Shown here: piece after piece, positions 7,273 to 13,543 of the stretch | Layout of the letters: every line of letters begins with the position of its first letter | How positions within the stretch are numbered: position 1 is the stretch's first letter | Assembly (NCBI GenBank): GCA_028572035.1 | Contig: JAPVWE010000012.1 | Location: 1 to 13,543, forward strand | Direction of reading: 5' to 3' | Source: Desulfobacteraceae bacterium | Lineage (GTDB): Bacteria; Desulfobacterota; DSM-4660; Desulfatiglandales; B25-G16 | DNA: 13,543 nt | Notes under the pieces: model-generated | Told to the model about the DNA's origin: nothing | The model's database searches: none | The model's input: the letters and a program-made list of their open reading frames with translations, nothing else | Made by a program: the position numbers and the translations under genes

Positions 7273-8079
7273 TCAAATTGTAAAAGAAGACCACGGCTTA
7301 GCCACAATAACCTCTGCCTCTGGTAATGCACGCCTGATACCTTCAACGAAAGTTTCAGGAGGTGAAGATTTCAGTCCGATCTTTTCAAACATTGCCTCGT
7401 GCGGGTGGAAAAGTACCACCTTTTTTGGTGACAGGGCAGCAACGCCCTCGGACAGTTGTTTCTCGAAATCAAGCTGCATACCAGCAAAAAGGATATCCGT
7501 TTTGAATCTCTGGGCTAATTCACGAACTCTTTCGATTTTCATGAGGTCGCTAAAACCCTCGCAGTAATTCATAAGATGCATATTATCTGGCCCTTCGACA
7601 TAGAAGCCAAAATAGGGGGCATTAAATGGTACTTTAAACAGATTGTGCCATGCAGACTGGAGACTCGAGAAAAACTGTGTTTTAAAAAGCCCCCTTCTAA
7701 AGAGTCTTGAGATGCTCACCTTCCTGTGGTCCCATTCGAAGGCAGTTATCTTAAAATCAGAAACACTAACCTCTTGAAAAGGTTCTATTGGCAATAGCCT
7801 TTCTTTCCTCACTTCATACTTAGAGTTGAGGTGCCCGCATATGTCGTTGGACGCAACCACCACTGCATCTGTGTGCTTTAATATAGTCGGGACATCAATG
7901 TAGTGATCATGGTGCCCATGTGTCACACATATGACCTTTGAGTCCCGGAAATCATTCAAGCTGGCCCATTTGGCCCCATACATCTTTCTATACAAGGGAT
8001 CAAACAAGAGATTACCGTTTGCCGACTCAACCACAAAACATGACCACCCAAGATACCTCAGATTTAACCTGGCACCCAT
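7273..8079 (-). CDS. Metallo-beta-lactamase-fold hydrolase, UlaG-like
   Basis: This 268-residue protein has the metal-binding motif THGHHDHY (residues 53-60) of the metallo-beta-lactamase superfamily. The N-terminal strand pattern (LRYLGWSCFVVES, then LLFDPLY) is typical of the UlaG/YtnP-like branch. Further candidate ligands are H118 in WDHRK and H225/H227 in HPHEAMF. The usual acidic GDT-type motif is not evident; the equivalent place reads NYCEG (171-175), so the metal site may be unusual. No signal peptide is seen, so it is probably cytosolic. The start is well supported by GGGGAGG 8 bases upstream. It is a single-gene unit between radA (convergent) and a repeat-bearing gap. The substrate cannot be predicted; hydrolysis of a phosphodiester, lactone or amide are all known in the superfamily. 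Confidence 0.85.
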   Translation of the reverse strand: MGARLNLRYLGWSCFVVESANGNLLFDPLYRKMYGAKWASLNDFRDSKVICVTHGHHDHYIDVPTILKHTDAVVVASNDICGHLNSKYEVRKERLLPIEPFQEVSVSDFKITAFEWDHRKVSISRLFRRGLFKTQFFSSLQSAWHNLFKVPFNAPYFGFYVEGPDNMHLMNYCEGFSDLMKIERVRELAQRFKTDILFAGMQLDFEKQLSEGVAALSPKKVVLFHPHEAMFEKIGLKSSPPETFVEGIRRALPEAEVIVAKPWSSFTI

Positions 8080-8205
8080 GGCGAATACCTCCCCTATATC
8101 TCAATTTGACACCCCTACCCTCATACCATTATTTGGCACATGCCGTAAATAGCCTATCTGTCATTTGTCTAACTTCATAGAACATATCGTACCTTCGGTG
8201 CGGAC

Positions 8206-8266
8206 CTGTAGGGGTTCGATTTATCGAACCCGGAATGACGGGCGTCATAAATGCCGCCCCTACAAG
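8206..8266. repeat. Double-hairpin dispersed repeat with complementary ends
   Basis: The ends TGTAGGGG (8208-8215) and CCCCTACA (8257-8264) are complementary. Within them, 8212-8231 forms a perfect 9-bp stem with a 2-base loop (GGGTTCGAT/ATCGAACCC). A second stem, GGGCGTCAT/ATGCCGCCC (about 8240-8259), pairs at 8 of 9 positions. The inner stems compete with the outer pairing for the GGGG and CCCC ends. Similar TGTAGGGGC elements are common intergenic repeats in environmental genomes (recalled). Confidence 0.6.
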
Positions 8267-8337
8267 GACTTAAAAAGGAAATTCCTATGCAATGAACTTA
8301 GGGGCTTCGCCCCAATTTGCAATAGATGAGAAGATAC

Positions 8338-8366
8338 TTGACACTGTACGGAAAGCGGTTTAGTAA
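8338..8366 (+). promoter_or_regulatory. Possible promoter of the thiamine-binding protein gene
   Basis: A perfect -35 TTGACA (8338-8343) is followed after 17 bases by TAGTAA (8361-8366), a weak -10 match. It sits about 55 bases before ATG 8421, and the transcript would begin near the AACCAC/GTGGTT hairpin. Confidence 0.4.
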
Positions 8367-8420
8367 ACAACCACACCCAAAGGACGTGGTTTTCCAAGAT
8401 CAAATAAAAGGGAGGGGAGC

Positions 8421-8708
8421 ATGATTCTTGCACAGCTTTCAGTATATCCTATTAGTGAAGGTACAAGTTTGAGCAGGTTTGTTAGGAGAGGGGTAAAGGT
8501 TATCAAGGACTCTGGGTTTAGATATGAAATCGGAGGATTGTCTACTGCTGTTGAGGTCCCGGATCTAGATTCTTTATTCCTCCTCGTAAAGAAGGTGCAC
8601 CAGGCACATCTTGAGGAGGGAGCCAAAAGGATTGCTATTGATCTAAAGGTCGATGACAGGAGAGATAAGGATGCCACATTAGAGAGCAAACGGAACTCTG
8701 TAAAATGA
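8421..8708 (+). CDS. MTH1187/YkoF-family thiamine-binding protein
   Basis: This 95-residue protein belongs to the small ferredoxin-like-fold family (DUF77, MTH1187/YkoF) reported to bind thiamine. Recognition rests on the N-terminal strand MILAQLSVYPISEG, the STAVEVPDLDSLF segment (41-53), in which the core strand is followed by the helix, and the near-signature KVDDRRDK (76-83) at the end of the domain. Length matches the family (~95-100). GGAGGGG lies directly upstream of the ATG at proper spacing. It appears monocistronic, with its own promoter-like sequence and a shared terminator hairpin at 8713-8738. No thiamine biosynthesis or transport gene is nearby, so its role in this organism (buffering or delivering thiamine or a related compound) is inferred. 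Confidence 0.85.
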   Translation: MILAQLSVYPISEGTSLSRFVRRGVKVIKDSGFRYEIGGLSTAVEVPDLDSLFLLVKKVHQAHLEEGAKRIAIDLKVDDRRDKDATLESKRNSVK

Positions 8709-8712
8709 ATAC

Positions 8713-8738
8713 AAAGGGAGAAACTAACTTCTCCCTTT
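8713..8738. terminator. Bidirectional terminator hairpin between convergent genes
   Basis: A perfect 10-bp stem, AAAGGGAGAA (8713-8722) with TTCTCCCTTT (8729-8738), encloses a 6-base loop. It starts 5 bases after the stop of the thiamine-binding gene and serves the minus-strand tctA operon too. The tctA stop codon (8724-8726) lies in the loop. The stem is A/T-rich at its base, which supplies U-runs for either direction; beyond it the U-tract is modest. Confidence 0.7.
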
Positions 8739-10220
8739 AGCATTCCTTCTCCTCGCCCAAAGCCTTCTTAACTGAGGTGAAAAGAGAGAGAGAATGGAGA
8801 GTCCGATAAGGATAGCACTCAGTGGTGAACTGACAAGAGCTAGGGGGTTGTTATCAGAGATAATCATGGCCTGTCTCAGGTTCTCCTCGGCAATGGGCCC
8901 CAAAACGATTCCCAGAATGATTGGAGCCAGGGGATAGTCATGTCTTTCCATGAAAAAGCCGATAATCGCGAAGATCATCATGATCCAGACATCTCCAAAA
9001 TTGTTACGCAGGGCAAAGGTGCCAACAACGCAGAATATGATAATTCCGGGCCCTAAGATATTGTAGGGTAGCTCGATCACCTTAGAAAAATACCTGATAA
9101 ACAGCTTTGCAAAAATGATTATGGATAGGTTGGCCAAAAACATCCCTACAAAGATAGAATAGACCAGTTTGGGCTGCTGGACAAAAAGCAGGGGGCCAGG
9201 TTGCAGCCCATGAATCAAGAAGGCGCCCAACATAATGGCCGTGCCCGCACTTCCCGGTATACCTAGAGTGAGCAAGGGGACCATAGCACCACCGGCGGCA
9301 GCATTGTTGGCTGCCTCCGGTGCAGCCACCCCTTCAGGGATGCCGGTCCCGAATTTCTCGGGATGTTTAGACCACCGTATAGCCTCACTTAACCCCACAA
9401 AGGCACCAGTAGTAGCCCCTACCCCAGGTAAGATTCCAATAAATGTGCCGATAGATGCTGAGCGAAGGAGCAATCCCTTGAGTCTATTGATCAGCTTAAG
9501 GGATGGCAATTTTGCCCTCGCCTTGGCTCGAATACCCGCCATCTCCCTCATTTCTCTGATCCTGTTCAGTACCTCGGCAACGGCAAAAAGCCCGATGATC
9601 GCAGGAATGAAACTTATTCCGCTCAGTAGGGTGGTGGTGCCAAAGGTAAACCTATTGAACCCGGAAATCTTATCTATCCCCACGGTTGCAACAAAAAGGC
9701 CTATGAGCACAGCGATGAGCGCCTTTAGTTCGTTCCTTGTACCAACACTGCTCACCACACTGAGCCCAAGAACGGCCAGAGCAAAATACTCAGAGGGGCC
9801 AAATTGAAGTGCCACCTTGGCCAACTGCGGTGCGATCAGGGCCAACATAAGTGTCCCGAACAGCCCACCGGTAACGGAGCTGAATATATCTACTCCCAGG
9901 GCCTCGCCTGCCAACCCCTTCTTGGCCATTGCATGCCCATCCAGGGTTGCGGCAACGCCTTCAGGGGCGCCAGGCGTGCGGAATAGAATTCCACTAATCG
10001 AGCCGGCATAGACAGAGGAGGCATAAATGCCCACTAAAAGCAAGAGGGCCGTGGTCGGCTCCATTACATAGGTTATGGGAACTGCCAGGGCCAGGGCCAT
10101 CGTGCCGCTGATGCCAGGAATGGCACCGGCCATGATCCCCAACGAAGACCCGATGACGATGATGAAGAGGTTATAAGGCTCTAGGACGCTAAATAATCCC
10201 TGTGTCCAGTAGTAAAACAT
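8724..10220 (-). CDS. tctA: Tripartite tricarboxylate transporter large membrane subunit
   Basis: TctA is the large inner-membrane subunit that carries a carboxylate into the cell with a cation gradient, using substrate delivered by TctC. The 498 residues and about eleven or twelve hydrophobic segments match the family. Signature glycine/proline-rich repeats are visible in both halves: GIMAGAIPGISG (28-39) and GTFIGILPGVGAT (258-270). The conserved segment from 295 to 323 includes PEGVAAPEAANN and TLGIPGSAG. ATG 10220 is preceded by GGTGAGAAG. It follows tctB by 27 bases, the last gene of tctCBA. The last 15 bases of the gene form one arm and part of the loop of the terminator hairpin. Substrate cannot be inferred from TctA. 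Confidence 0.96.
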   Translation of the reverse strand: MFYYWTQGLFSVLEPYNLFIIVIGSSLGIMAGAIPGISGTMALALAVPITYVMEPTTALLLLVGIYASSVYAGSISGILFRTPGAPEGVAATLDGHAMAKKGLAGEALGVDIFSSVTGGLFGTLMLALIAPQLAKVALQFGPSEYFALAVLGLSVVSSVGTRNELKALIAVLIGLFVATVGIDKISGFNRFTFGTTTLLSGISFIPAIIGLFAVAEVLNRIREMREMAGIRAKARAKLPSLKLINRLKGLLLRSASIGTFIGILPGVGATTGAFVGLSEAIRWSKHPEKFGTGIPEGVAAPEAANNAAAGGAMVPLLTLGIPGSAGTAIMLGAFLIHGLQPGPLLFVQQPKLVYSIFVGMFLANLSIIIFAKLFIRYFSKVIELPYNILGPGIIIFCVVGTFALRNNFGDVWIMMIFAIIGFFMERHDYPLAPIILGIVLGPIAEENLRQAMIISDNNPLALVSSPLSAILIGLSILSLFSPQLRRLWARRRNAKGRS

Positions 10221-10247
10221 TTCTTCTCACCAGGGAGAGACAATGAT

Positions 10248-10742
10248 TTATAACCCTAAAATGATACTGATGTCATGAAATACCCCAAATCCTTTTGGCA
10301 GGGGAACGAACAATAATCTACCAAAAAGAATATAGATAATGGCCATGATGCACGCAACGGCAATAGGGATCACCTTTTTCCTCTTGGGCATGATGAGAAG
10401 CATCATCCCGGTGATGAAGAGAGGTGATGCGACGATAAACCCCAGTGGTTTCAGAACATAGATATATCCCACGAGGAGAAAGACTGCGATCAAAACCCTC
10501 TTCCAGCCCTCCTCTCGATCCCTAACCTCACCCGGGGATTTCCTCCATTTGATGACATTGGAAACAGTGAGAGCACCACTCAGTGCAATCAGGAGGATCA
10601 ATACAATCTTGGGCCAAAAGTCCGGTCCCACCTCCGCATAGGCGCGAAATTCTCTGAGTCTCATGGCCTCGATATAGAGATAACAGGAGGTCACCAATAT
10701 AAGAAGACTCATTATGATTTCGCCAACCATACCGTTCACCAC
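10248..10742 (-). CDS. tctB: Tripartite tricarboxylate transporter small membrane subunit
   Basis: TctB (DUF1468 family) is the small inner-membrane partner of TctA. The product is about 160-164 residues with four hydrophobic segments (about 6-26, 44-62, 84-103, 108-124, with a further one near 126-146 that may pair with the fourth). Charged loops such as KWRKSPGEVRDREEGW lie between the second and third. The exact start is unsure: GTG 10742, GTG 10739 and ATG 10730 are all in frame, and none has a strong ribosome site. The 5' end abuts the U-tract of the terminator-like hairpin downstream of tctC, so translation begins immediately after that structure. Sequence conservation is low in this family; identification rests on size, topology and position between tctC and tctA. 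Confidence 0.88.
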   Translation of the reverse strand: MVNGMVGEIIMSLLILVTSCYLYIEAMRLREFRAYAEVGPDFWPKIVLILLIALSGALTVSNVIKWRKSPGEVRDREEGWKRVLIAVFLLVGYIYVLKPLGFIVASPLFITGMMLLIMPKRKKVIPIAVACIMAIIYILFGRLLFVPLPKGFGVFHDISIILGL

Positions 10743-10743
10743 T

Positions 10744-10776
10744 AAAAAATGACTGGGCGGAAGAATTTCCGCCCAG
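10744..10776 (-). terminator. Intercistronic terminator-like hairpin between tctC and tctB
   Basis: A perfect 10-bp GC-rich stem, CTGGGCGGAA (10753-10762) with TTCCGCCCAG (10767-10776), has a 4-base loop and on the minus strand is followed by TCATTTTTT. This is a good intrinsic terminator. It starts 26 bases after the tctC stop. Partial readthrough would yield more binding protein than membrane subunits; it may also protect the 3' end of tctC mRNA. Confidence 0.85.
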
Positions 10777-10802
10777 CCTTATGTTCTTGCAGATTTACGC
10801 CC

Positions 10803-11843
10803 CTACTTGACGTAGCCCAAATCCTTTAAGACACTGGTAAAGGTCTCTTTCTCTTTCTTAATCAGCCCAGTCAATTCCTTTGGCCCCATATACCCCGGAC
10901 GAAGATCCAGGAGCCTTGTTTTTTCCATACCCTTGTAGAGAGAATGGCCCATGGCCTTCTTGAAAATCTGGTGGAGGTATTCGATGTAGGCGGGTGGCGT
11001 ACCTGCCTTGGCCCCAATACCCCTCCAGCGGCCCAGGGTTACGTCCCAACCAAGCTCGGGTGCCACCGGAATATTAGCAAATCGTTTATCCTCGACCCTA
11101 TCTTCCTTGAAGATGACCAGAGCCTTAATGTCACCCGTTTCCAAAAGAGCGATTGTGGAGCCGAATTCCTCGAACATGGCATCGATGTGTCCTCCCAAAA
11201 CCTGGGCATGCATCTTGCCGGCGGAATCAAAAGGGACATATTTTGCCTTGATTCCAGCAGCCTTCATGAACAAGGCCACAACCACCTGATCAAATCCGGC
11301 CGAGCCTGTTCCGCCGATGGACACCTTTCCCGGGTTCTTCTTCGCATAGTCGACAAAATCCTTGATGTCCTTGAAAGGGGTCCCTTTTGATTTACTCTTC
11401 TTTGAGCTCACCTGAATGGTCGCGGTATCGTATTGACAGCGGATAATGGGCACAAAATCATCGATGGTCAATGGTCTCCCCTTAAACTTGGCCCTTTTCA
11501 GGACATCGTTGATGGGAAGATCATTACCAATGGATGTAATAGTGTATCCATCTGCGGGCTGTTCCATGGTATAGATCATGCCGTTGGCCCCTGCAGCACC
11601 TGGGATATTGATGATGACAAGAGGTGCGGGCTTGAGGTATCTCCGTGCAGGGATGCCGATGGTCCTGCTGAAGATATCCGTACCCCCTCCAGGGCCGTAC
11701 CAGAGGTTCCACTCGATTTTTCTCTTGGGGTAGTCGCCTGGTTTCTTAATCTTCGCAGCCTCTACAGTCACCGCCCCAAAAATCCCCACGATGAAAAACA
11801 CTGCCACCAATGTACCAATAAACCTTCTTTTTCTTTTCCCCAT
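10803..11843 (-). CDS. tctC: Tripartite tricarboxylate transporter substrate-binding protein
   Basis: This periplasmic receptor captures a carboxylate and hands it to TctAB. The 346 residues begin with a basic, then hydrophobic signal peptide (about 1-29, cleavage near VEA-A), with no lipobox cysteine. The family motifs PGGGTD (51-56) and NIPGAAGANG (79-88) form the substrate-carboxylate-binding loops. GGTGSAGFD (about 178-186) is the usual second-domain entry. AAGGAGG lies about 8 bases before the ATG, a strong start. It is first in the operon, with a terminator-like hairpin after it. The ligand is unknown; relatives bind citrate, aromatic acids, or other mono- and dicarboxylates. Confidence 0.95.
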   Translation of the reverse strand: MGKRKRRFIGTLVAVFFIVGIFGAVTVEAAKIKKPGDYPKRKIEWNLWYGPGGGTDIFSRTIGIPARRYLKPAPLVIINIPGAAGANGMIYTMEQPADGYTITSIGNDLPINDVLKRAKFKGRPLTIDDFVPIIRCQYDTATIQVSSKKSKSKGTPFKDIKDFVDYAKKNPGKVSIGGTGSAGFDQVVVALFMKAAGIKAKYVPFDSAGKMHAQVLGGHIDAMFEEFGSTIALLETGDIKALVIFKEDRVEDKRFANIPVAPELGWDVTLGRWRGIGAKAGTPPAYIEYLHQIFKKAMGHSLYKGMEKTRLLDLRPGYMGPKELTGLIKKEKETFTSVLKDLGYVK

Positions 11844-12047
11844 AGTCTTGCCCTCCTTTACGGTTTAAGGTTATTGTTAAAATGTCAAAGCACTGCTTCC
11901 CTTGCCGACTTCTTTAATCGAGTCCTCTCTTACCTCCACTTACGATCAGAACTCGGCGGCACGCACTGGGTAAGATAGGAGAAAACAGGCCTGTGTGTCA
12001 AGGAAAAAGGCGGCAAGGGGATATAATGCCCCGTGTGCTAATAGGGT

Positions 12048-12671
12048 TTACCTGCCAGCCATAGCACCTAGGAGCTCGGCGCCGCGCACCGGATTGAATA
12101 TGCCGCAGCAGCACTGCTTGGCAAGCTCCTCGGCGGCCTCCTCGGGGCTCAGCCGGCCGGCCTTGATGTCCTCTGCCATTGACACTACCAGATTAGCGGC
12201 GACCATGCCGTGGCCGCACATGGTGGTAACCTCCAGTACGTCCCCAGGGGTCAACTTCTCTGTCTTCCCCCAGATGTCCAGAGAGTGCTCAACAGTATGC
12301 AAAGTCAACCCTGTCTTCTGGCAACACTCTTTGGCCGAGTCAAAAAGCCCGCTGATGATCACCGACATTCCCAGGTCGGCGTCCTTGACTTCCTGAACCA
12401 CCTTGGCTACCGTCTCCAAGTCCGTGAACACGACGTGCACAATTGAGGTATCTTTAATATCGGCCATCACCTTTTCTGTGCCAACGCTGTAAGTGTTTCC
12501 GGTTTTCATGTCGCCCAAGTTGACAGGGTTGTAACGTTGAGCGATCTGCATGAACTGGCGCATTTTAGTCGCTGAATCCTTCTCGTTAATCCCCTTGGCC
12601 GACATGGCAAATACAACATAGTCGTTTGCCAGATTCTCAGGAGTGCCTCTACGGTGTAAGGTGTGCGTCAC
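12048..12671 (-). CDS. Cysteine-rich protein of unknown function, partner of the upstream ferredoxin-domain gene
   Basis: I do not recognise a named family. The 207-residue protein starts at GTG 12671, overlapping the upstream stop as GTGA, so translation is probably coupled. The N-terminal two-thirds look like an alpha/beta domain (VVFAMSAKGIN, IVHVVFTDLE, GMSVIISGLFD). Cysteines cluster in pairs or triples: C116-C117, C152 in TTMCGHGM (149-156), and C187-C188-C189 in QCCCGIFNPVRGAEL (186-200). Such a pattern could bind a metal or iron-sulfur cluster. No signal peptide or membrane segment is seen. Codon choice is GC-rich compared with the left half of the window. It may act as an electron acceptor, sensor or enzyme subunit with the ferredoxin-domain protein; that is inference from linkage. 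Confidence 0.8.
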   Translation of the reverse strand: MTHTLHRRGTPENLANDYVVFAMSAKGINEKDSATKMRQFMQIAQRYNPVNLGDMKTGNTYSVGTEKVMADIKDTSIVHVVFTDLETVAKVVQEVKDADLGMSVIISGLFDSAKECCQKTGLTLHTVEHSLDIWGKTEKLTPGDVLEVTTMCGHGMVAANLVVSMAEDIKAGRLSPEEAAEELAKQCCCGIFNPVRGAELLGAMAGR

Positions 12672-13387
12672 TGATATACCTCCGCTGAGGGCCGACCCAG
12701 GCCAATGTTGCTCTTTCCGTTGATGGAGACCGTTACGCCCAACTCATGTAGCATCTTCTCCCAGGGCACTGAGCCATCAGGCTTGAGCCTGGTTATTATG
12801 TCCAGACTGAAGACGGTGTCTACATGCTGGGCAACCTCCTTCAGTTCCCTGATTACTGCCGGGATCTTCTCCTGAGGTACCAGGCACTCAATCATCGCCG
12901 AGAGCACCTTTTCGCCCAAGACCTCTGACTTGAGCTTGCCCGTCGCCTGGTCAACCATGAGGTAAGTGACCGGGTTCTGGGCTGCGAACTTCACGCCGGC
13001 TGCTGCCAGGGCCTGGGCCACCTTCTCCACATCGGTGAACCTGGTTCCCACGCCAGGTCGGCCCATCTCTGCGGTCATCCCCACCAGGGCTTTCTTGTAA
13101 ACCCCCGTAACGTCGTTAGTCTTCATCTCTTCCGTGCCCCGCCCTGGAACCCTGGTCTCCTTATGCTCAGACAGCGGGTTGGAGAATAAAGTCCTCACCG
13201 AGCGCGGCCAGGGGTGTACCTCCTCTATGAAGCAATCAGCCGGGCACATCCCTGATCTAAAGCAGACCCCACATTCGACGCATTCGTCGGCGTCGATCAC
13301 AGCCACCTCATTCATCTTTATGGCCCCCATAGGACAGTAGGCCACACACAGCCCGCAACCTATGCATGTTTCCAAATCGATTCTCAT
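12668..13387 (-). CDS. Two-[4Fe-4S] ferredoxin-domain protein with uncharacterised C-terminal domain
   Basis: From ATG 13387 the protein has 239 residues. The N-terminus is a ferredoxin domain with C8-C11-C14-C18 followed by Pro (CIGCGLCVAYCP) and C36-C39-C42 then C48-P and C52, enough for two [4Fe-4S] clusters. The remaining ~180 residues include MGRPGVGTRFTDVEKV, NPVTYLMVD, DTVFSLDII and a C-terminal NGKSNIGLGRPS, and match no family I can name. It should be cytosolic and pass electrons. An upstream in-frame TTG (13462) would add 25 residues, but AGAGGT lies 8 bases before ATG 13387 and the promoter at 13427-13456 lies inside that extension, so the ATG is chosen. It overlaps the next gene by four bases. 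Confidence 0.88.
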   Translation of the reverse strand: MRIDLETCIGCGLCVAYCPMGAIKMNEVAVIDADECVECGVCFRSGMCPADCFIEEVHPWPRSVRTLFSNPLSEHKETRVPGRGTEEMKTNDVTGVYKKALVGMTAEMGRPGVGTRFTDVEKVAQALAAAGVKFAAQNPVTYLMVDQATGKLKSEVLGEKVLSAMIECLVPQEKIPAVIRELKEVAQHVDTVFSLDIITRLKPDGSVPWEKMLHELGVTVSINGKSNIGLGRPSAEVYQ

Positions 13388-13426
13388 GTCATCTACCTCT
13401 GACCTGTCTTTGCTGTTGATGACGGG

Positions 13427-13456
13427 AGTATAGGAGTAGGTAGGCTTATGTGTCAA
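13427..13456 (-). promoter_or_regulatory. Strong sigma70-type promoter of the ferredoxin-domain operon
   Basis: On the minus strand a perfect -35 TTGACA (13451-13456) is followed after 18 bases by TATACT (13427-13432), a 5-of-6 match to the -10 consensus. ATG 13387 is 40 bases downstream, leaving a leader of about 33 bases with an AGAGGT ribosome site. Confidence 0.7.
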
Positions 13457-13458
13457 GC

Positions 13459-13543
13459 TCAAATCATTTGCCGAGAATCAAACTCCATAAAGTAATCATA
13501 CCTCAAATGTAGTGGTAATGAAACAACCTCCATTTTCATGAAC
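13459..13543 (-). CDS. Possible C-terminal tail of an upstream gene, cut by the window edge
   Basis: On the minus strand a reading frame is open from the window edge to a TGA at 13459-13461. It gives about 27 residues including EVVSLPLHLRYDYFMEF and ending SRQMI. The stop sits directly before the -35 box of the next operon, a typical placement for a gene end. It is too short to identify, and an open frame of this length could be chance. Confidence 0.3.
   Translation of the reverse strand, partial: FMKMEVVSLPLHLRYDYFMEFDSRQMI

Larger units (their letters stand above)
8080..8420. other. Intergenic region between divergent genes, with hairpin repeats
   Basis: This 341-base gap holds no gene. 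It contains the ribosome site of the metallo-hydrolase gene at the left, a double-hairpin repeat at 8206-8266, a small GGGGCTTCGCCCC hairpin at 8301-8313, a promoter-like pair at 8338-8366, and a hairpin AACCAC/GTGGTT near 8369-8391. No thiamine-pyrophosphate riboswitch signature (CTGAGA or the TGAACCTGATC-type core) is seen ahead of the thiamine-binding gene. Confidence 0.5.

Noticed and set aside
7214..7567. 117-codon plus-strand open frame after radA
   Set aside because: Most of it is antisense to the metallo-hydrolase gene, and it lacks a ribosome site.
9235..9807. 190-codon plus-strand open frame inside tctA
   Set aside because: It is the antisense shadow of a well-supported tctA; composition mirrors the Gly/Ala/Pro-rich membrane protein.
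11855..11900. TTGACA upstream of tctC as a promoter
   Set aside because: On the minus strand a TTGACA is present near 11881-11886, but no acceptable -10 box lies 16-18 bases downstream.
11433..11978. 181-codon plus-strand open frame over the 5' part of tctC
   Set aside because: It is antisense to tctC including its signal peptide and ribosome site; no domain is recognisable.
12017..12032. GGGGATATAATGCCCC as a terminator for the cysteine-rich gene
   Set aside because: Only four GC pairs with a mismatch beyond them and no T-run on the minus strand.

Overview
The window looks like a piece of the chromosome of a Gram-negative, probably anaerobic bacterium of the Desulfobacterota (classical Deltaproteobacteria) type. 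The evidence is an LptG-family lipopolysaccharide-export permease, a tricarboxylate-transporter (TctCBA) operon with a periplasmic binding protein, a ferredoxin-type gene, and several families of short dispersed intergenic repeats. The lineage is an inference from gene content and recalled family resemblance, since no search was possible.

Layout. Bases 1-790 hold no convincing gene: a ~178 bp imperfect palindrome at the left edge, then AT-rich repeat sequence. A forward cluster follows at 791-4968: a divergent PurN-like formyltransferase, protein-L-isoaspartate methyltransferase (pcm), threonine synthase (thrC) and an LptF/LptG-family permease (lptG). A stand-alone CheY-like response regulator (5346-4978, minus) converges on lptG. 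The ~440 bp gap between it and radA (5786-7144, plus) is packed with nested repeats, including a 259 bp element with terminal inverted repeats. A metallo-beta-lactamase-fold protein (8079-7273, minus) converges on radA. A second repeat-bearing gap (8080-8420) precedes a small MTH1187/YkoF-type thiamine-binding protein (8421-8708, plus).

The right half is on the minus strand. A tctC-tctB-tctA operon runs from 11843 to 8724. An intrinsic terminator-like hairpin sits between tctC and tctB, and a shared bidirectional hairpin at the tctA end contains the tctA stop codon in its loop. Upstream of it lies a separate two-gene operon (13387-12048): a protein with two [4Fe-4S] motifs and a large uncharacterised C-terminal domain, overlapping by 4 bases a cysteine-rich protein of unknown function. 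This pair has its own strong sigma70-like promoter and is visibly more GC-rich than the left half. It is the best candidate here for an undescribed system.

How the genes relate. The left half is mostly housekeeping: one-carbon or formyl transfer, protein repair, amino-acid synthesis, envelope biogenesis and DNA repair. TctCBA is a complete secondary uptake system for a carboxylate whose identity cannot be read from the sequence. The redox pair next to it may process or sense something related, but only adjacency suggests this.
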